Shown: positions 9,666-17,867, counted from the first letter of the stretch. The stretch: 64,000 nt of DNA from Bdellovibrionales bacterium (GCA_020628165.1 JAHDFM010000012.1:1-64000), one strand, 5' to 3'. The notes: generated from the letters alone by a model not told the origin. Numbers and translations are program-made.

Positions 9666-10034
9666 ATTTTAAATATTATTTTTTTTTAAATGATTTGAAT
9701 ATATAAAAATTCAAACACTTTAAAATTTAAGTCAAAAGTATATTTAGTCATCCAAAATCATTTGAAACTATAGATTTAGGCAAACTTGCTAAACACCAAT
9801 ATGCTTGTAATTTAAACAACCTAATCCCATTTTAGCTCAAGTAGATCCCAAGCCTTAAATGGCAATGTAAATATCTGCCATTTGGGACCTGGAACCAGAT
9901 TTCAAATCTATATAATTTTCCTTAATATATTTTGCTATTTATTCCACGCCTTATGAAGACCTAACTCTTTATACATTTGTATAATATCAGAGACTTAACC
10001 AAAAATATCTTTGGCCATAGTTTTTTGTTTTGTT
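9666..10034. other. Intergenic with one 53-bp repeat copy
   Basis: This 369-base AT-rich gap separates the ATP-grasp-like gene from the DUF6817-like gene. It holds repeat copy A (9848-9900). I see no open frame or other convincing hairpin. The promoter for the ATP-grasp/AstE pair should be in the left half, before 9700. Confidence 0.55.
9848..9900 (-). repeat. 53-bp palindromic repeat, copy A
   Basis: This sequence matches copy B (11580-11632) at 50 of 53 positions in the same orientation. The core TTAAATGGCAATGTAAATAT is identical. The palindrome arms (9848-9864 and 9876-9892) are partly decayed here: two mismatches and two wobble pairs, and no T-run on either side. It is therefore unlikely to be an efficient terminator now. 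It lies downstream of the DUF6817-like gene, so copies A and B bracket that gene and the aldolase-like gene. Confidence 0.85.
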
Positions 10035-10376
10035 TCATAGCTTGAGTGAAAGTCTACAGTCATCCTTTCTTGATAAATTTTCCCATAAAGAATCTTTTAC
10101 ATGAACTCCAAAAATGTAAGTAAGATACTCAGCTTCAGAACCTATGATAGATTTTATATTTTCGCGTTCAGAAAAATCTATGGGTTGTTTTCTGTAAGAC
10201 TCAGTACCATAAATGCTATGACATAACTCTGATAAACATAAACTTTCAGAGCAGTTCCAGCTTTGTAGAATATTAAATGTACCTTTAAGATGGCTAATAA
10301 GCCCTTCATCTGTATGTGAAAACCCTTGAAGATTGTACTTATCTAGTTTTTTTAATATTATATCTAGATCAATCAA
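10035..10376 (-). CDS. DUF6817-like small protein
   Basis: A 113-residue cytoplasmic protein. The segments FSHTDEGLISHLKGTFNIL and LSELCHSIYGTESYRKQP carry conserved His residues and the HSIYGTE signature that I recall from DUF6817, an HD-like helical domain seen in metabolic and natural-product gene clusters. The function is unknown; the His residues suggest metal binding. It lies 94 bases after the aldolase-like gene on the same strand. These two genes together are enclosed by the two 53-bp repeats. Confidence 0.6.
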   Translation of the reverse strand: MIDLDIILKKLDKYNLQGFSHTDEGLISHLKGTFNILQSWNCSESLCLSELCHSIYGTESYRKQPIDFSERENIKSIIGSEAEYLTYIFGVHVKDSLWENLSRKDDCRLSLKL

Positions 10377-10470
10377 ATTTAAACCCTTTTAAGTACTTTA
10401 ATAATAAATGTTTTGTCGAATATCCTTCATTATACAAAGGTTCCAGGCAGAAATACCCTAATTTTTTCTT

Positions 10471-11553
10471 TTAACCCTCATTAACCATCCGCAAAAGAAA
10501 CTCTTTAATCTTAACTAATGGAACATCCACAGTTGCATCACCAATATACCATTCAGTTTTACAAAAACCGTCGCTATTTGGGTTACTAAAATGTACTAAA
10601 CCCCAAACACCTAGCTCATTGGCAGTTTTTAAGGATCGATTAAATAGTTCCTCACGATTTCCCTTTACATATAAGTGAAACATATTAACTTGAGGTATTT
10701 CTGGGTTAATATACATATTTTTTATATTTGAAACTAGATCCGCAATTTCTAATGTTTTTTTATAAAATGATTCAAATGAATTTATTCTTTTTTTTAAATT
10801 ATACTGCGCTGATAAATAAAGTGGTGAAGCAGTGATTAAGTTGCCACCATGACGACGGTTCCATATGCGAGCCTCTTTTATTAAATCAATAGATCCTAAA
10901 AGTGCAGAGCCTGCAACAGCACCGATACCTTTATAAAAACTGATATAAACACTATCAAATAAACTTGCGATTTGGTCATAGCTTTTTTGGTAGTAAGGTA
11001 AGCACTCCCAGACTCTTGCGCCGTCTAAATGAACAATAATATTTTTTGATTTTAAGTACTCAATTTGCTCTATTAAGTCTGACCAGGTAGGTAGTTGCCC
11101 GCCAATTTCACGCTGAGGAAGTTCAAAAATGACTGCTGAGGGTTTTGTTTTTAAGTTTTTTAGGTCTGCATGTGTAAACAGACGGTCTTTTTCACCAATT
11201 AACTCTGCTTTTAGATTATGTAATACCTTATAAGCATTTTGTTCATGTATCTCTAAATGACAAGTGGGGTGAAATGCAATTTGAGGGTTATTTTTTTTGT
11301 CAGTCCATATGCGCATGGCGATTAGCTGAGCCATGGTACCACTTTGTAAAAAAACACAGTCTTCATGCCCAAATAATTTTGCTAAATGAGTTTCAAAACT
11401 TCTAATGGAATCACCTTTACCGTATTGATCAGATTGATCTTCAGGTGAGACAACTTCACTCATTTCAGTAAAATACTGATGAGGAGTTTGGCGATAATTC
11501 CCTTGAAGAAATAAAGTACATTTTTTATGAATTTTTTCGGGGTCTGCTATCAT
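10471..11553 (-). CDS. Threonine-aldolase / beta-eliminating-lyase family PLP enzyme
   Basis: A 360-residue fold-type I PLP enzyme. The Schiff-base Lys is K208 in ISFYKGIGAVAGS, preceded by the pyridine-N-binding D177 in VHLDGARVWE. LQSGTMAQL near residue 70 is the phosphate-cup region. These features match low-specificity L-threonine aldolases, which cleave beta-hydroxy amino acids to glycine and an aldehyde, although related lyases share them. ATG 11553 is preceded by AAAGGT. The C-terminal 40 residues include a Trp-rich segment (WGLVHFSNPN, EWYIGDATVD) that differs from the housekeeping enzyme as I remember it. It sits next to the DUF6817-like gene and about 80 bases beyond the tmRNA 3' end. 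Confidence 0.75.
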   Translation of the reverse strand: MIADPEKIHKKCTLFLQGNYRQTPHQYFTEMSEVVSPEDQSDQYGKGDSIRSFETHLAKLFGHEDCVFLQSGTMAQLIAMRIWTDKKNNPQIAFHPTCHLEIHEQNAYKVLHNLKAELIGEKDRLFTHADLKNLKTKPSAVIFELPQREIGGQLPTWSDLIEQIEYLKSKNIIVHLDGARVWECLPYYQKSYDQIASLFDSVYISFYKGIGAVAGSALLGSIDLIKEARIWNRRHGGNLITASPLYLSAQYNLKKRINSFESFYKKTLEIADLVSNIKNMYINPEIPQVNMFHLYVKGNREELFNRSLKTANELGVWGLVHFSNPNSDGFCKTEWYIGDATVDVPLVKIKEFLLRMVNEG

Positions 11554-11570
11554 GTCATTTACCTTTGTTA

Positions 11571-11624
11571 AAAAAAATTCCAGGTCTTAAATGGCAATGT
11601 AAATATCTGCCATTTAGGACCTGG
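11571..11624 (-). terminator. Rho-independent terminator of tmRNA (within repeat copy B)
   Basis: On the minus strand the tmRNA 3' end is followed by a 17-bp stem with one wobble pair (arms 11608-11624 and 11580-11596, 11-base loop), then by AA and seven Ts at 11571-11577. This is a strong intrinsic terminator. It lies entirely within repeat copy B. Confidence 0.8.
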
Positions 11625-11632
11625 AACCAGAT
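11580..11632 (-). repeat. 53-bp palindromic repeat, copy B (adjoins ssrA)
   Basis: This is the intact copy of the family. It ends two bases from the tmRNA 3' CCA and forms the tmRNA terminator stem. Copy A is a 50/53 match in direct orientation 1.7 kb away. Copy C (15751-15803) is a diverged inverted match of the same length. Confidence 0.85.
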
Positions 11633-11634
11633 GG

Positions 11635-11985
11635 TGGTGGAGGCGGCGGGAGTTGAACCCGCGTCCGCAAATAATCCACTTTAAGGCACTACATGTTTAG
11701 TTTGTGTTTTTAGGCGATAGTCAGTCTTCCACAAACAAAATCCAAACTACCCCTCCTGCAATTGATTTAAGTATCAAACCTTGCAGAAAACAAATTGATA
11801 CCGAGAAGTCTAAAGTGGCGACTCATCAAGCCCGACTTCGCAGCAAGAATCGTCGTAGCTGCAACTTAGGCAGCTAATGCATAGTTATCATTAGCAACTA
11901 TAAACTTGCCCGTTTTAAATGGGACCTCGGGCGCCCATACATGCTCCTTAAGCTTCATGATCCACGTCGAAGCCTTTTCGCCCCC
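11635..11985 (-). ncRNA. ssrA: tmRNA (ssrA), tag ANDNYALAA
   Basis: This is a 351-base one-piece tmRNA. The 5' end reads GGGGGCGAAAAGGCTTCGAC and the 3' end closes with CGCCTCCACCA, so the 7-bp acceptor stem pairs and CCA is encoded. The T-arm GGTTCAACTCC is present. The resume codon follows TATAGTT, and the reading frame GCT AAT GAT AAC TAT GCA TTA GCT GCC TAA (11866-11895) gives the tag ANDNYALAA, a standard ClpXP/AP degradation tag. tmRNA rescues stalled ribosomes. Its 3' flank is a common integration site for islands, which is relevant to the repeat-bracketed cassette next to it. Confidence 0.97.
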
Positions 11986-12066
11986 AGTTAGAATCAATTT
12001 AATATATTTTCAGTGTTTATCTTTAGCATATTTCTATATTATTGATCCACTTAAAAAGGAGCCCAA

Positions 12067-13896
12067 ATGCGCTATTTATCCACTTTTTTACTATCTATCA
12101 TGGTTTTACTTACAATCAGTTCTTGTACTATGAACCCCAAGGTTGTTTATTCTCCTGAAGATATCACCGTTGAAAGCAAAAAATTAGATCAGTTTTTCCA
12201 AGCTGATATTGAAAAGTACATTGCAAGATCCCCTACATTTAGCACCTATTTAGGTCGTAAGGATCGATACCATGAACTCGATGATATAAGTTACAAAAGA
12301 GCTCAAGAAGATATAGCTCTCAATAAAGAATCTCTCAAACAACTGCGCTCATTCAACTTCAACAGTCTCAGCGAAAAGCACAAAGTGAGCTATAAATTGT
12401 ATGAAGAAAGACTACAAAACGGTATTGATGACTTTAAATACTTTCACAATCGTTTTTTTGTGTCACAAATGTTTGGACACCACTCAGACTTACCTAACTT
12501 CATGATAAATATGCATCAGATCAAAACTGAAACGGATGCCCAAGCCTATATCTCAAGGCTCAATGGGTTTAAAAAATCATTTAAACAGCTTGATGAAAAT
12601 ATGAAAACACAAGAGCAAAAAGGTGTACGCATGCCTCAATTTGTTTTTGCTAAGGTGATCCGCGACAGTCAAAATATTATCAGTGGCTATCCATTTACAA
12701 AAAGTAAAAAAGAACAAAGCCCTATTTACAAAGACTTTGCAAATAAAATACAAGCTGCCAAAATCTCTATACCACAACAAAAAAAGCTTCTTGCTGCACT
12801 CACCGAATCACTAAATAAATCTGTTGGACCTGCTTACACCAACTTCATCAGTTATATGCAAGAGCTAGAAAAAAGAAGTCAACAAGTTGCCGGAGCCTGG
12901 TCTCTTCCTGATGGAAAAAACTTCTACAACAATCGACTGCAAAGAATCACCAGCACTAAAATGAGCGCTATGGAAATTCACAAACTTGGCCTTCAAGAAG
13001 TTTCCCGCATTCAAGGTGAAATGCGTTCTATCATGCAAAGAGTGAATTTTAATGGCAACCTACAAGACTTCTTTACTTACATAAAAACTAACCCCAAGTT
13101 TCAATATCCAAACACTCAAGCTGGAAAAGACGCTTACTTAAAAGACACCAGAGCTATCATTGAAAATATGGAAAAAAAACTTCCAAAAGTTTTTAATGTT
13201 TTACCAAAAGCAAATGTTCAGGTACGACCTGTTGAACCTTTCAGAGAAAAATCAGCCGGCATTGCTTTTTACCAAGGGCCTGCATTAGATGGCTCACGTC
13301 CTGGCATTTACTATGTCAATCTATCAGATATGTCTTCGGTTGCTAAATATGACATGGAGGCTCTCGCTTATCACGAAGCTTTGCCTGGTCATCATATGCA
13401 AATCGCTATTGCCCAGCAGTTAAAAGACCTTCCTTTATTTCGAAGACTTGGCGGCTATACTTCATACTCTGAAGGCTGGGGACTTTACTCAGAGTACTTG
13501 CCAAAAGAAATGGGCCTATATCAAGACCCTTACTCTGATTTTGGTCGCCTAAGTATGGAAATTTGGAGAGCTTGCAGGCTTGTTGTCGACACTGGTATTC
13601 ACTATTACAAGTGGACTAGAGACCAATCCATTGATTACCTTAAAGCCAACACACCAAGCTCAGATGATGAAATTATGAAAGGTGTTGAAAGGTATTTTGT
13701 AATGCCTGGGCAAGCAACTGCCTATAAAATTGGGCAACTTAAAATATTAAGCTTGCGTGAAATGGCCAAAAAGAAACTTGGCTCCCAATTTGATATAAAA
13801 ACATTTCACGATCATGTTCTAAAAAATGGAGCTGTCCCGCTCAACGTTTTAGAAAGCAACATTAAGGACTATATTAAAGAGAGTAAAAGTTTATAA
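12067..13896 (+). CDS. DUF885 family lipoprotein (putative metallopeptidase)
   Basis: A 609-residue predicted lipoprotein: MRYLSTFLLSIMVLLTISSC with lipobox I-S-S-C. The mature protein is mostly helical and carries the DUF885 signature Y-H436-E-A-L-P-G-H-H443, a zincin-like HExxxGHH arrangement, followed by YTSYSEGWGLYSEYL and YFVMPGQATAYKIGQ, both typical of the family. It probably degrades peptides outside the cytoplasm; DUF885 members are largely uncharacterised. AAAAGGAG lies just before the ATG. A cNMP-binding protein gene follows after 64 bases on the same strand. Confidence 0.85.
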   Translation: MRYLSTFLLSIMVLLTISSCTMNPKVVYSPEDITVESKKLDQFFQADIEKYIARSPTFSTYLGRKDRYHELDDISYKRAQEDIALNKESLKQLRSFNFNSLSEKHKVSYKLYEERLQNGIDDFKYFHNRFFVSQMFGHHSDLPNFMINMHQIKTETDAQAYISRLNGFKKSFKQLDENMKTQEQKGVRMPQFVFAKVIRDSQNIISGYPFTKSKKEQSPIYKDFANKIQAAKISIPQQKKLLAALTESLNKSVGPAYTNFISYMQELEKRSQQVAGAWSLPDGKNFYNNRLQRITSTKMSAMEIHKLGLQEVSRIQGEMRSIMQRVNFNGNLQDFFTYIKTNPKFQYPNTQAGKDAYLKDTRAIIENMEKKLPKVFNVLPKANVQVRPVEPFREKSAGIAFYQGPALDGSRPGIYYVNLSDMSSVAKYDMEALAYHEALPGHHMQIAIAQQLKDLPLFRRLGGYTSYSEGWGLYSEYLPKEMGLYQDPYSDFGRLSMEIWRACRLVVDTGIHYYKWTRDQSIDYLKANTPSSDDEIMKGVERYFVMPGQATAYKIGQLKILSLREMAKKKLGSQFDIKTFHDHVLKNGAVPLNVLESNIKDYIKESKSL

Positions 13897-13960
13897 AATG
13901 ATTAGCTGTAGAGCGCTGTTTCGTGGTTGAACTGAAATATACATTGGAGATATTTCCCGA

Positions 13961-14350
13961 ATGATCAAACAAGTCATAAAACTGAATAAAGATGAATATT
14001 TATTTAAGAGCGGCGACAGCGCCGATGCTATGTACATCATTGAAAGAGGTATTATATCCATCACCAAATCACAAAATGACTCTGAGGTTGTCCTAGCTGA
14101 ACTCACAGCCGACGACCTCATTGGTGAAATGGGCTTTTTTAACCACTCTAAACGCAGCGCAAATGCAAGGGTACTATCAACTGTAGCTCACCTTGCCGTT
14201 CTCCCCTACGCGGCTCTCAGGTCGGAATATGATGGTATGCCCAAGTGGATCAAAGCTGTGATCAAGTCCATAAATACTAATTTAATCCTTTCTAATGCTC
14301 GTGTTCAGGAGCTTGAACAGCGCCTCAACCAGCTTAAAAAACAAAGCTAG
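13961..14350 (+). CDS. Single-domain cyclic-nucleotide-binding protein
   Basis: A 129-residue protein consisting of one CRP/FNR-type nucleotide-binding beta-barrel. YLFKSGDSADAMYIIERG and the phosphate-binding-cassette-like GEMGFFNHSKRSANARVL are clear. No DNA-binding helix-turn-helix follows; the C-terminus is a short coiled coil (ARVQELEQRLNQLKKQ). It could be a stand-alone sensor or partner subunit. The cassette has S-K-R-S-A instead of the R-S/T-A of cAMP binders, which roughly fits. It may be co-transcribed with the DUF885 gene. Confidence 0.8.
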   Translation: MIKQVIKLNKDEYLFKSGDSADAMYIIERGIISITKSQNDSEVVLAELTADDLIGEMGFFNHSKRSANARVLSTVAHLAVLPYAALRSEYDGMPKWIKAVIKSINTNLILSNARVQELEQRLNQLKKQS

Positions 14351-14781
14351 TTTACTTCCCAAGATATGTAAAAAATGCAGACCTGTAATGACATTTTACG
14401 CCCGATAAATGCCCCTTTTTTTCACCACTTAAGCCTTACAATCATATGTTTTTAAGCCAACTCTAATGAGCTCACTTTGAGGTAAAAATCTCTCCCAAAA
14501 AAAGTGGTCCAGTTGTTGCTATTACTTTTAATCAGTTGAACGTTAGTTATTAGTTGTACGTTAGTTACATCTTGCTTTTTTGGCTTTAGTGATGGGAATA
14601 GTCTTTCTTCCCCCTCCCCCCCTGAAAGTTTATTTTGGGCGAGAGCCCATCTCACTCATCACTAAGGCCGAAAAGCTTTTTTCTAAAAAGCCTTATCGCC
14701 TTAAAATCTATCCTTAACATTTGTGCCTTTTTAATCTTAAATATACCATTAATTTAAATTCATAATTAAGGCAGCCTCACA
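14351..14781. other. 431-bp intergenic region with several secondary-structure signals
   Basis: No convincing protein gene is present. The stretch contains an imperfect tandem repeat (two copies of ACGTTAGTTA at about 14540-14567), a long-range 9-bp inverted repeat (TTAGTGATG 14586-14594 with CATCACTAA 14657-14665), a C-rich tract at about 14610-14622, a TGGGC-GAGA-GCCCA hairpin at 14636-14649, and a T/A-rich hairpin GCTTTTT/AAAAAGC near 14675-14692. It should also hold the end of the cNMP-binding protein transcript and the promoter of the epimerase gene. Confidence 0.5.
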
Positions 14782-15765
14782 TTGAAATGGTCAATCCACC
14801 CCACCGAACTCAAGCTCAAAAATAAATGGTCCATTAACGGCGGATCGGTACAAACAAAAAAGCATCCCATCATTACGGTCTCTGATGATCAACACACAGG
14901 CCATGGTGAGATTGCCCTATCTACCAAAGAGGCTTCAAATGATTTAATAGTTGAACAACTTAAAAGAATAGATTTCAGCCAATTTGGTTCCCAGTCAGAC
15001 ATTCAACAATCACGCCTTCATCCTGCTATTAAACACGGGCTTGAACTCGCTTTGATTCATTATTTAGTTGATAAAAATAACTCTAATATAAGTCAGTTCT
15101 TTTCCCTTAAAGAGAACCCCAGCATTAAAACAAACTTTTCAATTCCGATTTTGCCAGTTGATAAGGTGGCAAACTACATTGAGCAAAACAGCGTCCACCA
15201 CTATGAAAGCTGTAAACTAAAAATTGACGGTCAAAAACCTTTAGACTTTATTAGAGAAGTTGCCAGGAATTACAAGGGCACACTGCGAATCGATGCTAAC
15301 GAATGTTTCACAACTGCTTCAGACTGCCTAGCACTCATAAATAAATTGCACGACATACAAGTGGATTTTTTTGAACAACCACTAGGCAGAGACAACTTAC
15401 AAGAAAGTGAACTTCTCAAAAAAGAATCTCCTTGGCCGATAATAGGTGATGAATCATTACAGAACGAAGACATTAATTCGTTTCATGTTACTTGCTTTGA
15501 TGGCCTTAATGTTAAGCTTGCAAAAGCGGGTGGCCCCACTCAAGCTCTACGACAAATTCAACAGTGTCAAAAACTCGGTCTTAAAGTTCTTGTCGGGTGC
15601 ATGGTTGAAACATCCCTTAATATCTCTGCAGCCATGCAAGTGGGGCAACAAGCCGATTGGTTTGATTTAGATGGTTTTTTACTTTTGGAAAATGATCCCT
15701 ACGAATTAGTTAAAAATAACCATGGAAACCTAACTTTAAACCCTTCAAAAGGTTCCAGGTCCTGA
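14782..15765 (+). CDS. Enolase-superfamily dipeptide epimerase-like enzyme
   Basis: A 327-residue member of the muconate-lactonising subgroup of the enolase superfamily. Expected catalytic elements are present in order: K145-L-K147 (CKLKIDG), metal ligands D171 (RIDANECF), E198 (FFEQPLG) and D223 (IIGDESL), the late Lys K245 (NVKLAKAGG), and VGCMVETSL. This set fits L-Ala-D/L-Glu-type epimerases, which process murein peptides; o-succinylbenzoate synthase is a less likely alternative. It is somewhat shorter than usual because the N-terminal cap is compact. The last codons (G-S-R-S and the stop) lie in the palindromic repeat copy C, so the native C-terminus may have been replaced. The start ATG is the first in frame. 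Confidence 0.75.
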   Translation: MKWSIHPTELKLKNKWSINGGSVQTKKHPIITVSDDQHTGHGEIALSTKEASNDLIVEQLKRIDFSQFGSQSDIQQSRLHPAIKHGLELALIHYLVDKNNSNISQFFSLKENPSIKTNFSIPILPVDKVANYIEQNSVHHYESCKLKIDGQKPLDFIREVARNYKGTLRIDANECFTTASDCLALINKLHDIQVDFFEQPLGRDNLQESELLKKESPWPIIGDESLQNEDINSFHVTCFDGLNVKLAKAGGPTQALRQIQQCQKLGLKVLVGCMVETSLNISAAMQVGQQADWFDLDGFLLLENDPYELVKNNHGNLTLNPSKGSRS

Positions 15766-15803
15766 ACGGAAAAGTGATTCTCTGTCATTGAGGGCCTGAA
15801 ACC
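15751..15803 (+). repeat. 53-bp palindromic repeat, diverged copy C
   Basis: Reverse-complemented, this sequence aligns without gaps to copy B over 53 positions with about 35 identities, including a 13-base identical end (AGGACCTGGAACC on the B strand). Its own arms GGTTCCAGGTCCTGAA and TTGAGGGCCTGAAACC pair with a few mismatches. The stop codon of the preceding epimerase gene (15763-15765) lies inside it. Confidence 0.65.
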
Positions 15804-15917
15804 GAATGGTGATTTACATGACTATTGTCCTGATAAAACATATTTTATATATAGAACTTTAGTTGATTTTATTAGATTTCACTCCGAGAGACCTCCTTTA
15901 AACGCTATAATAATTGA

Positions 15918-17030
15918 GTGAAACTTCTTTTTATAACAACTCTTGCTCTGTTAATATCATGCGGCAGTCAATCTGGTCGCCGAGAAGCACTCTCTTCAAC
16001 GGCTACAGGCCCCACACCTGGTGTGGCTACAGTTATAAGCATAGAAGATGCTGCTGGTGGAAGTGGAAATGTAGTTAATTCTCAAACACTAGTCAACGGA
16101 GCGCCCATCACTTTGTATGCTGTTGCTCGCGACGCTTTTGGAGATTTTGTCAGAGATGAACTCGTCAATTGGAACTCTACTACAGCTACAGGTTACTTTT
16201 CCAATCAAACTGGAAGTTCGACCGTGTTCACGCCAACTGGGGACGAAGAAGTTATCACCATAAATGCCGCGCACCTAACGTTAACACCAGACTCCACAGG
16301 TTTAATCTCTGTCACCTACGATGCTAAAAATTTTGCTGGACTTACTTTATGGTTAAGAGCTGATTCTTTATTGGGTCAACTTGCGGACAATGACAACGTC
16401 GTTGCTTGGAATGATGTCAATGGGTCTGGCAGGAATGTGATTGCACTCAGCGCTGGCCAAGAGCCTAACTTCACTCTCGGTGCCTTTAACGACTACCCCG
16501 CTCTTCGCTTTTCACCAGGAAATAGTGACGGCCTCCAGTCCACATTCACCATCAATGACATTATCACCAATACTGAGTTCACTTATTTTATTATTTTTAG
16601 CTCTACTAGTATTGCCACTGATAATAACACCGACCCCTCCCAAAACAATGCTTTAATGATTGATAACAGTGGGTACTTTGGAGCGACTTTGCGTTCGAGT
16701 GGTCCACTTGTGCAATCTTACAATTTTGATGGGGCTACCGCAGCAGCCGTAACAAGAAATATTGGCTTAGGTAGTTTTTATTTATTCACAAGTTATCATG
16801 AAGCCGGAGAGTTGTTCACTCAACTGAATGGGGACACTGCCACATCTACACTCTCAGGCAATACCGACAACCTCGGTGGCCAACTGACAATCGGTGGAGG
16901 CTTCGCTCCCGCCGGATTTTTTGACGGCGACATCGCAGAAATCATCATCTACAACACAAGTTTAGCTCCAGCCGACCGTCTTGTTGTACAAAATTATCTC
17001 TGCACCAAATACGCACTCACTTGCCCTTAA
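15918..17030 (+). CDS. Lipoprotein with Ig-like and LamG/ConA-like domains
   Basis: A 370-residue predicted surface lipoprotein starting at GTG: MKLLFITTLALLISC with lipobox L-I-S-C. Residues from about 40 to 110 (ITLYAVARDAFGDFVRDEL, VNWNSTT) look like an invasin/BIG-type Ig fold. Residues from about 140 onward (LTLWLRADSLLGQLADND, VVAWNDVNGSG, then a terminal GDIAEIIIYNTSLAPADR) match concanavalin A-like lectin/LamG repeats seen in bacterial surface proteins. It probably binds a glycan or another surface. No good ribosome binding site is visible, so the exact start is uncertain. Confidence 0.7.
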   Translation: MKLLFITTLALLISCGSQSGRREALSSTATGPTPGVATVISIEDAAGGSGNVVNSQTLVNGAPITLYAVARDAFGDFVRDELVNWNSTTATGYFSNQTGSSTVFTPTGDEEVITINAAHLTLTPDSTGLISVTYDAKNFAGLTLWLRADSLLGQLADNDNVVAWNDVNGSGRNVIALSAGQEPNFTLGAFNDYPALRFSPGNSDGLQSTFTINDIITNTEFTYFIIFSSTSIATDNNTDPSQNNALMIDNSGYFGATLRSSGPLVQSYNFDGATAAAVTRNIGLGSFYLFTSYHEAGELFTQLNGDTATSTLSGNTDNLGGQLTIGGGFAPAGFFDGDIAEIIIYNTSLAPADRLVVQNYLCTKYALTCP

Positions 17031-17335
17031 GCTACGAGCGAACTTTTTCTCCTTACATGTTTTTATTGTGATTTAAATGATCCAAAAAAATCCAGCTTTT
17101 CAAATCAGTGAAGAAAAAAATTTAAATTTAAAAAGTGTATTTGCACATTTCCATAGAAAAAGGAATTAGATAATAGTTACTATTTGTTATCGATAAAATC
17201 GATAGACAAATGATATCGTATATTTAAATGTTAATAAATTAAAATTAGATGGTGATCCTATTCTTTTTATTTTAATTCAATTTTATAGTCTCGAATTCGC
17301 TTGCTATCTTAGTTCAATGGTACTAAAAAATTGTC
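17031..17335. other. Intergenic region with an inverted repeat
   Basis: This 305-base AT-rich region holds no gene. The only notable structure is an inverted repeat at 17183-17210, reported separately. Confidence 0.5.
17183..17210. promoter_or_regulatory. Inverted repeat, possible operator
   Basis: TTTGTTATCGAT and ATCGATAGACAAA pair around an AAA centre with one unpaired G, giving a palindrome of about 28 bases, 126 bases before the next gene. It has no T-run, so an operator or a processed RNA structure is as likely as anything. No regulator is known. Confidence 0.3.
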
Positions 17336-17788
17336 ATGATAACACAAGATAAAATTACAAAAGCACAAGAAGAATGGGGTCAAACAATTATAAAAATTGG
17401 TGAGTTCAAAGAGTTCTCTCCAGAGTGCCAAGCGTTCACACTCGAACAGCTCAAGCATCTTTATGATTTTTCAGCTCCTATATTATTTAAACCTACAAAA
17501 GCTAAAGAAAAGCCGTTTCGCTCCAATATTGAAGCTGCCCTTTCTTACTTCATTGGTGGCAACAGTCAGTTCTCTGAAGACAAAGGCTTTGCTCTTAACC
17601 CTTGGGTGAAAGTACGTTTTGAAAATGATCAAATCAAAATCAAACAAGACAGCGCATTAGCTATGGGTCACTACTTCTTTACTGACCCTGAAGGCAATGA
17701 AGTCAAGGTTGAGTACACTTTTGGTTATAATTTAGAGGGTGACTCATTGAAAATTGATTTACATCACTCATCTTTGCCGTTTAGCTAA
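17336..17788 (+). CDS. Small NTF2/SnoaL-like protein
   Basis: A 150-residue soluble protein without signal peptide. The pattern (EEWGQTIIKIG, HLYDFSAPILFKPTKA, ALSYFIGGNSQF, ALAMGHYFFTDPEGNEVKVE, YTFGY, IDLHHSSLPFS) is a compact alpha+beta layout that I recall from a widespread family of NTF2/SnoaL-like proteins, often misnamed phosphoribosyl-AMP cyclohydrolase. I know no biochemical function. The ATG follows a weak upstream region without a clear ribosome binding site. A DoxX-like membrane protein gene follows after 79 bases. Confidence 0.7.
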   Translation: MITQDKITKAQEEWGQTIIKIGEFKEFSPECQAFTLEQLKHLYDFSAPILFKPTKAKEKPFRSNIEAALSYFIGGNSQFSEDKGFALNPWVKVRFENDQIKIKQDSALAMGHYFFTDPEGNEVKVEYTFGYNLEGDSLKIDLHHSSLPFS

Positions 17789-17867
17789 AAATTAAGTTGC
17801 TCTTTACCTATGAGTCTTGGCAAAATAAAGTAGATTCGATCAGTACACCAACTACTATGGAGGCTTT

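Noticed and set aside
10439-10450. GGTTCCAGGCAG resembling a half repeat of the 53-bp family
   Set aside because: Only about nine bases match, and no second arm is found at the expected distance, so chance is sufficient.
11906-12133. 75-residue plus-strand frame reading into the DUF885 gene
   Set aside because: It starts inside the tmRNA gene on the opposite strand and overlaps the real start of the DUF885 lipoprotein in another frame. No ribosome binding site or recognisable composition supports it.
14603-14622. Possible G-quadruplex on the minus strand
   Set aside because: Only two long G runs are present; four are needed for a convincing intramolecular quadruplex.
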